From positions 6,076,501 through 6,140,500 of the forward strand of contig CP066886.1 in the NCBI GenBank assembly GCA_016745315.1: a stretch of 64,000 nt of DNA, written 5' to 3'. This DNA is from Arthrospira sp. PCC 9108. GTDB lineage: Bacteria; Cyanobacteriota; Cyanobacteriia; Cyanobacteriales; Microcoleaceae. The position numbers were made by a program, and so were the translations under genes. A model generated the notes under the pieces. The model worked only from the letters and a program-made list of their open reading frames with translations, did no database searches and was not told the origin of the DNA. Shown in pieces: positions 25,027 to 33,631 of the stretch. How positions within the stretch are numbered: the stretch's first letter is position 1; every line of letters starts with the position of its first letter.

Positions 25027-26848
25027 TTAAGAGTACAGCATCATCTCTTCATCAAGAGCTGTTTTATCATCGTGACAATGGCGATGTAATAATTGAAGAT
25101 TCTTGTATTCATCCTTTCCGCCTTGGCTTCTAGGTACAATGTGGTCTACTTCAATTAAATCTAATGGGGTAAAGAATTGCCCGCACCAGGTACACTTGCC
25201 TTTTTGCTTTTTAAGTAGTTTTGCTACCTTATTTGGCGTATCGATTGCTTGTCCTCTCCTGGTTGCCCAGTAAGTCCAATTTCCATCGTATGGTGTTGCG
25301 TCGGGGCGTATTAAGGTGTGTCTGACAATTGGGGTCCAGTTATGTTTCCATAATTGGAGTCCTTCTTTGGTCTGGAATAACCAAGATTCCTGTCTTTCAT
25401 TCCCATTGCTAAGTTTAACCGTTCCATGTCTGAAATAGTTCCTCAGCTTTTCGTAGTTCACCCCTTTGCATCTTGATGCTGTCCATGCCCGTAACATTAA
25501 CCAGATTATGAGGTCTAGCTTATTGAAGGTCTCTGCTGAGACTACCGCTGAGTAGTAATTTGACCATCCCCGAATAATCGGGTTTAGATGTTTTATCAGG
25601 GCTGACTGAGGTGCTGTTCTATGTTGTTTGATTACACCTTTAATCACTTCTGTATGGGCTTTAACTGCTTTATGGCTGGGTTTTATGTGGGTTTTATGTC
25701 CGATTAATCGGCTTGCTGCCCCGCCTGTTTTCCCAGATTTATATTTTCCTACTGGATGTTGCCTGATATTGAATCCTAGAAAGTCGAACCCTGGTTTTTC
25801 TGTTTTACCATCATACTCAGTAGATTTGAGCGTGTGGCAGATTCGAGTTTTTTCAGATTTTATTTCTAAGCCTACAGGTTTTAGCCATTCAGAAATAGCA
25901 GTTTGGCACTGTTCAATGATTCCTAGGTCTTTGGAGATGACCACAAAATCATCGGCATATCTTATAAGGTTCACCTGGGTGGCTGTGCCTTTATTTGGAT
26001 ACATTCCTTTAACTAGCCTTTCCATTCCCAACAGTGCGATGTTGGCGAGTATTGGACTTATTACCCCTCCTTGAGGTGTTCCTGCTTCTGTATCCTCAAA
26101 TACACCTTTATCTAGCACTCCCGCTTTGAGCCATTGTTTCAGGTCTCTTTTTAGGCTGCTTGGACAATGAATTTTGGACAGTAGGTAATCATGGTTCACG
26201 GTAAGAGCATTTTGCTATATCGGCATCGAGAACATAATATTGTCCTTGATTTATGGCAGTGTAAATTCTGCTAACTGCGTCATGGGCTGACCGTCCTGGA
26301 CGGAACCCGTAGCTTGTGCCTTCAAATCTCGATTCCCATTCAGGTTCGAGAGCCGACTTAACCAAGGCTTGCCTTGCTCTATCTTGAATTGTGGGTATTC
26401 CTATTCCAGCTTTTTTCATCCCTACCAGGTTTTGGAATCCAAACCCGTCGCAGTGGTTTTGCTTTGAGGTTTCCCTTAATGTTCTTGACCAGTTCAAACC
26501 TTTGTCTTGGAGAGATTACTCTTACTCCATCAACACCGGCTGTCTTCTTGCCTTGACCCGCTTGGGGGGGCGGGTTTATTAAGCTGACTGTTGGGAAGCA
26601 TGGCTGACCGTGGAACCCGCCCCCTACAGCCGCACTGCTAAGAGCCGGGCATAGTATGATTTCACCAATAGACGTTGCCACCTTCTAACCTTTGCATTTT
26701 GTCCCGATTTAGCTGCTTGAAATATACTCTTTTGGAGCTTGAAAACTTTCCGTTGAACCTTAGTCCATGGGATTGCCTTCCATGCGTTGTTCGTAGTCTT
26801 GATTAGTTTTGGTTTCCCAAACCCTTTCTTTAAACTCGCTATCGCCAT
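25027..26848 (-). pseudogene. Group II intron reverse transcriptase/maturase, copy 3, in pieces
   Basis: Pieces: N-terminal 26848-26624, hairpin insertion 26566-26624, RT1-2, +1 change at A6 (26411-26416), +1 change at 26200-26207, then 390 residues with QGGVISP, YADD and HNH. The hairpin here is two bases longer than in copies 1 and 2, so the piece upstream and the piece downstream are in different frames; simple readthrough of the stop would not restore the protein. From the maturase domain onward it is nearly identical to copy 2, but the loop before YADD differs (MYPNKGTATQVNL). Confidence 0.8.
26566..26624. repeat. 59-bp hairpin insertion in maturase copy 3, both arms one pair longer
   Basis: Arms GGGGGCGGGTT (26566-26576) and AACCCGCCCCC (26614-26624). 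Each arm gained one base relative to copies 1 and 2, which keeps the stem paired. Confidence 0.75.
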
Positions 26849-27714
26849 CTGTACACCTACTAGCCTCTATTTCTTACAATCAAACCGTGACCTGTTAGCA
26901 TATCCCTGCCATTACAACAGGGCGTTGGCTTTTGGTCACATCTCACCCCCTAATAGGCTTGCGCTTACACTTTCACTACTGACTCTCTCGACCAGATTGT
27001 CGGAGCCTAGAAGGGGTTAAAACGTTCCGTTTGTATGGGCATTCCATCTTTAGATTTGTCCTCTCCACCGAGGTACTTTAAAGGTCTGTGTAGGTGTTAA
27101 CAAAAATACCCTACTTTTCCCTATACTCTTTTGAGCGCAGCGTATCAACCTATTTCGCTACTTAGAATTTACGATGGTTCAAGCCGGACATTCGGTTTCC
27201 CTAATCATGGATGGTTGGCAGTGGTCAAGTTTGGCAGTTGGTTCTGCTTCATGCCTTCCGTTCCCCGCTTCAATCCTGAGATTGTGATTCCCAAAACTGG
27301 GGGTGGCTATCGCCGTTACCCTAATTTCCTAGCTTTTACTTATCCATTTTTGGGCTTACTATAAGGAATTTGTATAAGTTAGTTCGCTTTGACCTTGGGT
27401 TCCCTGCCTCGTTTTGTATCGTTGTGATACTAAACTTCGGGACGTACAAACAGTTATGAGGATGGTCAGGAGTGCGCTCCTTATATTCAACCAAGGGGCT
27501 GAAGTCCCCACCAGGCGGTTATTTCAGGTATTTCAACCATATTTCATGCCTGAACGTCTCGCACTTTGTATATTCTATACCAAACGTTGGGACATATAAA
27601 CAGTTATGAGGATGGTCAGGAGTGCGCTCCTTATATTCAACCAAGGGGTTGAAGTCCCCACCAGGCGGTTATTTGAGGTATTTCAACCATATTTCATGCC
27701 TGAACGTCTCGCAC

Positions 27715-28411
27715 CTATATTATCAATATTAGCCTCTTTTCGTTAATAAGCCTCTGGCTGCCAGATGGAAAATAGGGGGCCCACTACATCTAGCTCAGTG
27801 ATGCAACGGCTGGCTTTATCCTGATTTAAGCTTACCTGGCGATATTTCCTCGCCTCTGGCTGTGCAAACGCAGTGGTGTTCAGGTTCAGCAATGCCGTCC
27901 GGTGGTTGTGGCGGGTTTTGTAACTGTTGGATTAACCAATTGGCAGCAGCGATGAGCTATAAATTGATTTTAGGCTTTTTTTCCTCCTTAACTTTCCGTT
28001 GCAGAAAGGCAACCCCTTCCGCCATAGGCTTTTCCCAAGGATCGGCGGCGGTGAGGGAAGGCAACCGACCCCTTTGCTATTTGAACCGTAGCGCCCGTTT
28101 TGCTAACTCTCGCGCTTCTTCTACGGAGAGATTGACTCCCTTGGCGGCGATCGCGAAGCTCAGGCGAGGGAATCGCCTCTGCGACGAGTTTCAGCCGTTC
28201 CGCGTCCGTTAAATCTTCCCGACAAATGCGGGAGACTTCCGGGCTTTTGGGTAGGGCTAAACCCTTAATTTCTAGGTGAATTTCCCCGCTTTCTGGATTA
28301 ACTCCCACATTGCATCGACGGCATCAGGTTCCGCAATCAAGTTGGTAAACCGGGCGCGGGTTTTACCCGGTGCGTCGCGGGTCGCCCGCCCAATCATTTG
28401 GACAATTTCGG
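27715..28411 (-). pseudogene. Scrambled remnant of the helicase/Uma2/GIY-YIG locus
   Basis: Short blocks match the intact locus at 31.6-35.7 kb in order: a piece of the GIY-YIG gene (27.79-27.83 kb), the 3' end of the Uma2 gene (27.87-27.95 kb), the helicase C-terminus with its palindromic repeat (27.96-28.21 kb), GVNPESGEIHLEIKGLALPK (28.25-28.31 kb) and the IGRATRDAPGKTRARF motif VI (28.32-28.41 kb). Several internal deletions separate them. 27715-27780 is not recognised. No product is expected. Confidence 0.75.
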
Positions 28412-28615
28412 TCAAACTGGAAAGGATTGCACATTCAAAACCTGCCTTTCAATAATCACCAATGTGCCGTCATTCAAGCGCACTTTAACATCGAGATAGG
28501 TATCTTTTAACCCTTCCAGTTGTGCTGGCAAATTCGGCTTAATGATTTCCAAGTCTTCAATAGTGGAATTTCCCTCATAGACCCAACCATTGAGAAAACT
28601 GATAAAGTAGATCAA
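28412..28615 (-). pseudogene. Fragment of a second Rpn nuclease gene
   Basis: A 68-codon piece matching residues about 30-85 of the Rpn gene at 17.83 kb (ISFLNGWVYEGNSTIEDLEI and the LNDGTLVIIERQVLNVQ strand). Here the motif reads IERQ, closer to the catalytic E-x-Q of the family than the IQIQ of the other copy. Both ends are truncated and it abuts the helicase fragment. Confidence 0.75.
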
Positions 28616-28633
28616 TCAAGCCCTTAAAATCAT

Positions 28634-29610
28634 TTAAAGGCTGTTATTCCAATACTCTAACCCAGTCACCATGACATTTTGTAGCCACTGCTGGAAACGG
28701 GGAATCAAATTTTCCTGTTCATCAGCATAGGAAAATTGAAACGGAGAATCAGTTAAAGGCTGAAGATAGCTAAAAATACTTGCTTTTTGCTCTTAGCAAA
28801 AAGATTAATTAAACTCGATAATTCACCGCAGTCCGCATCTTCCAAAGCGGCAATATAAACGGCGAGATCGTCCCGGGTTATCACTAAAGGAAACCAACTC
28901 GCTTGGATGAAAACTAAACTGGCTAAACAACGAGCAACCCGACCATTTCCATCTTGAAAAGGGTGGATTTGGGTAAATCGATGATGCAACCAAGCCGCCT
29001 CAATTTCTGGGGGAACTTTTTGTTCTTGATGTTGATGATGTAAGGTGATTAATAGCTCCATTTCCGATGCTACTTGTTCCGGCGGACAATACTCGTGAAT
29101 TGTGCCATCTGGTCGGAGGGGGTTATTGGGTTGACGTTTCCAGTCGCCTTTAATTAAGGAAACCCTAAAGATTTTTCCCTGTGGGTTTAAGGCTTCTGTG
29201 CTTTCCTGACTCTGGGTTAAAACTTGATGTAACTGCTTGATATAAGAATTAGATAGATTTCTTTGACCCCCAACAAAATCAAATAATCCCTCAATGGCAG
29301 CCTCTTGATCTTTAATGAGCGAAACGACCTGTTTAACTGGAATATCTGTAGAGCCGTGAGGGATTAATGCTTCATTAATTCCCTGTTCAATTAACAAACG
29401 AGTGATGCCGCGATCTATGGTGTATAAACGCTCAATAATTCCGGTTTCAATGGCGATTTCCCGCCGCAGCTTTTCGCTAAAGATTTGAAACTATCCCGAT
29501 TGACGCATGCGATCTGCTTGCTCGTTCCAAACGGTGACTAAAGGGGGCAGTTCACTACTAGCTAAATCTTGCCAGTTACAGGGTAAATTTTCTATGGGTT
29601 TCCACAACAT
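28634..29610 (-). pseudogene. Fic-family AMP-transferase with stop and frameshift
   Basis: From ATG 29610 the frame is interrupted by TAG at 29491-29493 (codon 40), then runs through the complete catalytic motif HPFQDGNGRVAR, and shifts near 28757 so that the natural C-terminus (SPFQFSYADEQENLIPRF ... YWNNSL) lies in another frame ending at 28634. The protein would be about 325 residues. Fic enzymes transfer AMP to target proteins. The core motif is intact, so a truncated active product from a downstream start (for example TTG 29397) cannot be excluded. This gene is unrelated in position to the intron-split fic. Confidence 0.75.
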
Positions 29611-29738
29611 AAAGTTTCATTTATATACTGACCCTATTATAACAAGCTGTAAGACTATAGCAAATGCGATTGGCCTTGTTTGCATCACGAAAGCTCTCCT
29701 ATCTCCCTCACCAAATTACTGTCTTCCTCTTAAACATT

Positions 29739-30197
29739 TTAAGGATGGGAATCATACCCCTGAAGGTGAGTATCTAAAGACCAGATAAACACCCGCCGAT
29801 TGGGAAACAAGCGCCTCGATTTTTCCCATTCTTGGATAATTGACAGATCACCCATACCCTTACCTTGTGTTGCTGAATCCGGAAAATCAGTCAACCAGAG
29901 TTGCACTTCATCCAAAGTGGGAACCTGCATTACCGTCCAAGGGGTTTCTCCGGCGATCGCCATTTTAACTTGCTCAACAAACAACTCAGCACATTGTCGG
30001 CGCCAACGACCCTCACTGATATGAGCAATATTATGATTTCCGGTTTCATAAACAACCGCCATTGGTAACAGCAAATGGGTTCCTTTTTCCAAAAAATCCC
30101 TAAGTTGTTCCATGACTAAGCCTCGCTCATCATTCAATTTAGGAATATTAAGAACATTACAAAAAACCGAAGTATCGACAATCGAAACATCCGCCAT
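29739..30197 (-). CDS. PIN-domain-like protein, partner of the ATPase
   Basis: A 152-residue protein with PIN-like acidic positions: Asp in VSIVDTSVF near the start, Glu in AVVYETGNH (about residue 51), GMGDLSIIQEW (about 115-125) and a final IWSLDTHLQGYD. PIN proteins are usually RNases. Its ATG at 30197 touches the stop of the ATPase frame, so the two formed a coupled pair, like toxin or defence modules with an AAA ATPase and a nuclease. This gene is intact although the ATPase is not, which would leave a lone nuclease. Confidence 0.6.
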   Translation of the reverse strand: MADVSIVDTSVFCNVLNIPKLNDERGLVMEQLRDFLEKGTHLLLPMAVVYETGNHNIAHISEGRWRRQCAELFVEQVKMAIAGETPWTVMQVPTLDEVQLWLTDFPDSATQGKGMGDLSIIQEWEKSRRLFPNRRVFIWSLDTHLQGYDSHP

Positions 30198-31504
30198 TAG
30201 TGAGCCTCCACCATGGAATTAAGCGAAGTCAACCAGTCTAGAGCCTGCTGTTTTTTGTTCTCATTTCCTGGATGCTGCTTGACAAAACGTTCTAACAGTC
30301 CCCGAGTCATTAAATGACCCACGGAACCCTGAGCAATCAGTTCCGGGTAATCGGGAATATCTTGCAACCGAATTAACTGACTTGACCCATCATCAGGACT
30401 GCGATAACAAAATTCAGTCTCAGGAATTGCCTCATCAGGAAGAGCATCTAATAAAGCAGGATTATGGCTACTAATGAGAATACGGAGGTTACGTTGTCGA
30501 GCAATTTCAGCCATCCGAGACAGTAAGGCACTCGCACGACTCGGGTGTACACCATTATCGATTTCTTAAATGACTACTAAACTTTCTTCCGGTGCAGAAA
30601 GTAATACTGCTGCAATGGATAAAACTCGCAGGGTTCCATCAGACAATCTGGCGGCATCATAAGGAGTTGCCACCCCTCCAAAGGTTTCAGTGAGTTGTAA
30701 CATCACCTCATCCCGAGGGGTTTCTAAAAAACTAATCTCCTCAATATTCTGTTCTGGAAGACTACAAACAAAGTCTAAAACCGCCTGCTTAGAGGTTGTA
30801 GATTGACATAAATTATAAATAACTCCCGATAAATTTTGCCCTTTCTCACGCAAAATTAAATCGGTTTTGTGACCATAGTTTTTCATCAAGCTAGGCTCTG
30901 GTTCTAAAAACACAATTCCACTTAAATAACGGACATATTTTTCTCAACAATTCGGGATAATTTCTTGACTTTTGAGATTTTCAGGTCGAAATCAAATGGT
31001 ACTTAAAAGTTGGGCAAAAACCGCCAAATAAATACTACAAAACAGGCTCGGTTTTTTGCTGCGTTTTGCGAAATTATTATAAGTCACAAAAATATCACTT
31101 CCTGCCCCTTGCGGTTCACTGGTGATTTCAGACAACGGAACTTTAGAAGTTGAACTGGTAATCCGTTCTTGCATAACCTGCAAATGGTTGTCTGAACTGA
31201 GTCCTAGTTGAATCTCAAAACTTTCCCAATCGGGATGGTTTGTCAAGCCAGCTAGTTGAAATGTCTGCTTTCCTCTATATCCCAAATGTTCGACATTATC
31301 TCGAAAGAAATTATCTCCTTTTTTTTGCGGATTTCTGAGCAATCCAAGTCTTTCCCCAGTGGCAAGCCGAGATAAAAGCCGCAAGGCTTCAATAACATTA
31401 CTTTTACCGGAAGCATTGGCTCCAATTAATACCGTAAGCCGCCCTAAGTGCAATGTCGCCGATTTATAACTTTTGAAATCTTTTAACTCTATTTCTGTAA
31501 TCAT
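30197..31504 (-). pseudogene. AAA (RecF/SMC-like) ATPase with three in-frame stops
   Basis: One frame runs from ATG 31504 to 30197 (435 codons) with TGA at 30992-30994, TGA at 30944-30946 and TAA at 30566-30568. Walker A is GANASGKSN (about residues 28-36); the signature-like RLSDGTLRVL comes before LVVI-stop-EID, so the last stop replaces the first Glu of the Walker B acidic pair; SSHNPALLDALP is the H-loop region. By family it is an overcoming-lysogenisation or AAA_21 type ATPase that pairs with a nuclease, here the PIN-like protein directly downstream. Three nonsense codons make read error unlikely. Confidence 0.8.
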
Positions 31505-31612
31505 CGTCGTTCACTCCGTTGGTGAGTTAAACTATTAAACTCTGCGGGTTCCCAAAACCCATGGGAAAATGTCCATTGTGGGAACCCAATTGCTTTTTAT
31601 TACTAAAATGTG

Positions 31613-32865
31613 TTATGATACTCTAATAATACTGGCTAATTCCGGCTCATATTGGAATTGCTCAATGGTGCCGTCCTGGATTTTGGCGATCGCCTCTTCA
31701 ATGGCATCTAATGGCACTAGAAACGACTCTCTAGGCTGGACTGGGAAAAAATCAAGAAGAACGATCCATCAATTCCAGGTCTAATCGCGCCCCCGCGAAA
31801 AACTTATGTAGGAGAAGCTCTAGCTTTTTCGGGTGGATATTTGCCAGTTGAAAAGTGGCTACAATTTCCACATCTGCTAACAGATAGTTAGGGTTATGCT
31901 TTGCCTTAGCAATGCGCTTTTTAACATCCCCACCCGTCACGCCAATTTTATGAATAATCGACCGATTTTTGGCTATAAAAGGCTCGTCAGATAGGCTCCG
32001 CAATACATAAATATAACCCGTGATTAAATCATCATCATCTGATTTAACTTCTGGTTAGGGCTGACCGGAAAATAAACGCCCCCAATCCCGCCGATCCAGC
32101 TTAGTGATGCGGCGGCTGGTTTTATCCTTATTTAAGGCTCGCTGAAGTGATCTAAACAGAGGATTGCTCTCAGCCGTGCCATCATAAATTACCCGGAGCC
32201 TATAATTTCTCAGACCATAGTCAGTGATCAACATCTCCCCCGTCTCTGCTACCAGAACTTTTTGACCATCAAGAATAAACAAATCCCCTTGATTAATGGT
32301 GGCATAATCCTGATATTTCACGGCTTGGCGATCGCCTGTTTTTAACTGACGCTGAACTTCCTCAAAGATGGGTTTAAATTCATCAAAATTCTGGCAGGGA
32401 AACCGCTGGGCAATTTCTTCCGCCGCCTTAATTTCTTGACGCGATCGCACATGAGTTAACTGGGTGATATCATTTTCGGGAGCAGCATCAACCCCCAAAG
32501 AAGCCAAAAGCGCCGCATCAATTTGGTCCTCTTCCAGGTTTTCTGATTCGGTAAAACTGGCATCATTTTCGATGTTTAAAAGTCCTCGGTAGTCCAGAGG
32601 TTCAAGGAGGGCGCGACATTCCGCCGATTCCCGCAAACGTTCCAGGCGCACTGCATAGAGGCGCTCGAAAATATCCCGATCGCCCATAAGTTGAGGAAGT
32701 CTACCTTTTTCGGCAACAAAGCGATCGATTTCCTCAAACGAGCGCGATAATCCGTTCTTCTCTAGGGGAATATTCGGGAGTCGCTTCCGGGGCGATATTT
32801 ATCCCCAACTGTGCCAACAGTTCTAAATCTTCATCAGTGGTAGATTTGGGCGGGGATTTAGCCAT
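31613..32865 (-). pseudogene. GIY-YIG (T5orf172-like) nuclease with several lesions
   Basis: From ATG 32865 the gene reads MAKSPPKSTTDEDLELL, shifts frame after REERIIALV (near 32735), continues FEEIDRFVAEKGRLPQL and ERLYAVRLERL, meets TAA at 32055-32057, then enters the nuclease domain: GYIYVLRS is the GIY-YIG motif, followed by HKIGVTGGDVKKRIAKA with the catalytic Arg and the LLHKFF segment with its helper residues. A last frame change near 31752 leads to the end at 31613. Such proteins act with methylases or helicases in restriction-like loci. The first frame break is shared with the deleted copy at 19119. Confidence 0.75.
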
Positions 32866-32900
32866 TGTTTTCCTCGTGGTGTTCAGGTTCAGCAATGCTC

Positions 32901-33578
32901 TCATGCATGTTCTGGCGGGTTTTGTAACTGTTGGATTAACCAATTGGCAGCAGCGGTGTTGGTTTCGGTGTTCAGCCGTTCTAGGGTTTGTTCTAAAAGG
33001 GCGATCGGCAACCCCGTCAATACTTGGGACTGGGCGATCGCTTCATAATGCCCCAATGGAGTCAAGCTAAAGGCAAAAATCCGCCGCCCTTTCACATCAA
33101 CCACCCAATATTCAGAAATCCCTAAGCTGGCGTAGAGTTGCTTTTGTTCATCCAGGTCAAGGCTGAGGGTAGTATCAGCAATTTCCCCCACCAAGTCCGG
33201 CAAACGGTGGCGACGCAAGTCAATCCGGCGCGGTTCTCCGGGTTGCCATCGGGGAATATTATCACCCTTGTACAGCACTAAATCTGGCGCACAGGCGTGG
33301 GTATCCGGGCGTTCAATGACACAGCGACCATAAGATTGCAAAACAAACTCAGGGTGTAGGAGTACCCAAACAGAGAAAATCATCGTCATCAAATCACTGA
33401 ACGAAGCATGATTGGGTCCTTCTCTGTCCATATCTACCCACAACCATCCTTGATGAAATGAGATTTTTTGCCAGTCTATATCCCCGTTATCCCGGATAGC
33501 CACATAGTCTTGCCAGGTGGCGTTGTGCCGTTGGAGGATGGAGTTTGGGGGGGTGGGTTTTTCTAGGGAGAGGGTCAT
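32901..33578 (-). CDS. Uma2-family (DUF820) PD-(D/E)XK endonuclease
   Basis: An intact 225-residue Uma2 protein. It has the family features HASFSDLMTMI (helix), the APDLVLY Asp, PDLVGEIADTTLSLD with the Glu, and YASLGISEYWVVD. Uma2 proteins are numerous in cyanobacteria; many are thought to derive from mobile nucleases, and their roles are mostly unknown. It lies between the helicase and the GIY-YIG gene, and its 3' end is also found in the scrambled copy at 27.87 kb, so it was part of the locus before duplication. Confidence 0.85.
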   Translation of the reverse strand: MTLSLEKPTPPNSILQRHNATWQDYVAIRDNGDIDWQKISFHQGWLWVDMDREGPNHASFSDLMTMIFSVWVLLHPEFVLQSYGRCVIERPDTHACAPDLVLYKGDNIPRWQPGEPRRIDLRRHRLPDLVGEIADTTLSLDLDEQKQLYASLGISEYWVVDVKGRRIFAFSLTPLGHYEAIAQSQVLTGLPIALLEQTLERLNTETNTAAANWLIQQLQNPPEHA

Positions 33579-33631
33579 GGATTTTAACCTCCAGATGAGC
33601 TATCAATTGATTTTAGGCTTTTTTTTCTTCC

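Larger units (their letters stand above)
24924..27564 (-). mobile_element. Group II intron copy 3, nested in copy 2
   Basis: A complete 2641-nt intron read leftward from GTGCGAGACG at 27564 to CCCTAAT at 24924, with domain V at 25007-24973. Its removal restores the 5' region of copy 2 (flanks ATATACAAA and CAAGGCAGGG match the corresponding stretch of copy 1). Inner and outer introns are close relatives, nearly identical in the 3' half of the maturase gene. Confidence 0.88.
22430..27714 (-). mobile_element. Group II intron copy 2, split by copy 3 (twintron)
   Basis: The outer intron runs from its 5' end GTGCGAGACG at 27714 to 27565, continues from 24923 to its 3' end CCCTAAT at 22430, and is about 2644 nt long without the insert. 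Domain V is at 22513-22479. Intron copy 3 (24924-27564) sits in its 5' part, 150 nt from the start, in the stretch that in copy 1 reads GGTATAGAAATATACC. The outer intron could splice only after removal of the inner one. The 5' exon side is unrecognised sequence and the 3' exon side leads into the fic 5' exon. Confidence 0.85.

Noticed and set aside
19498..27714. Repeated blocks that might suggest a CRISPR array or tandem gene duplication
   Set aside because: The repeats are kilobase-long and each has group II intron ends, a domain V and a maturase gene. No short regularly spaced repeats with spacers are present anywhere in the window.
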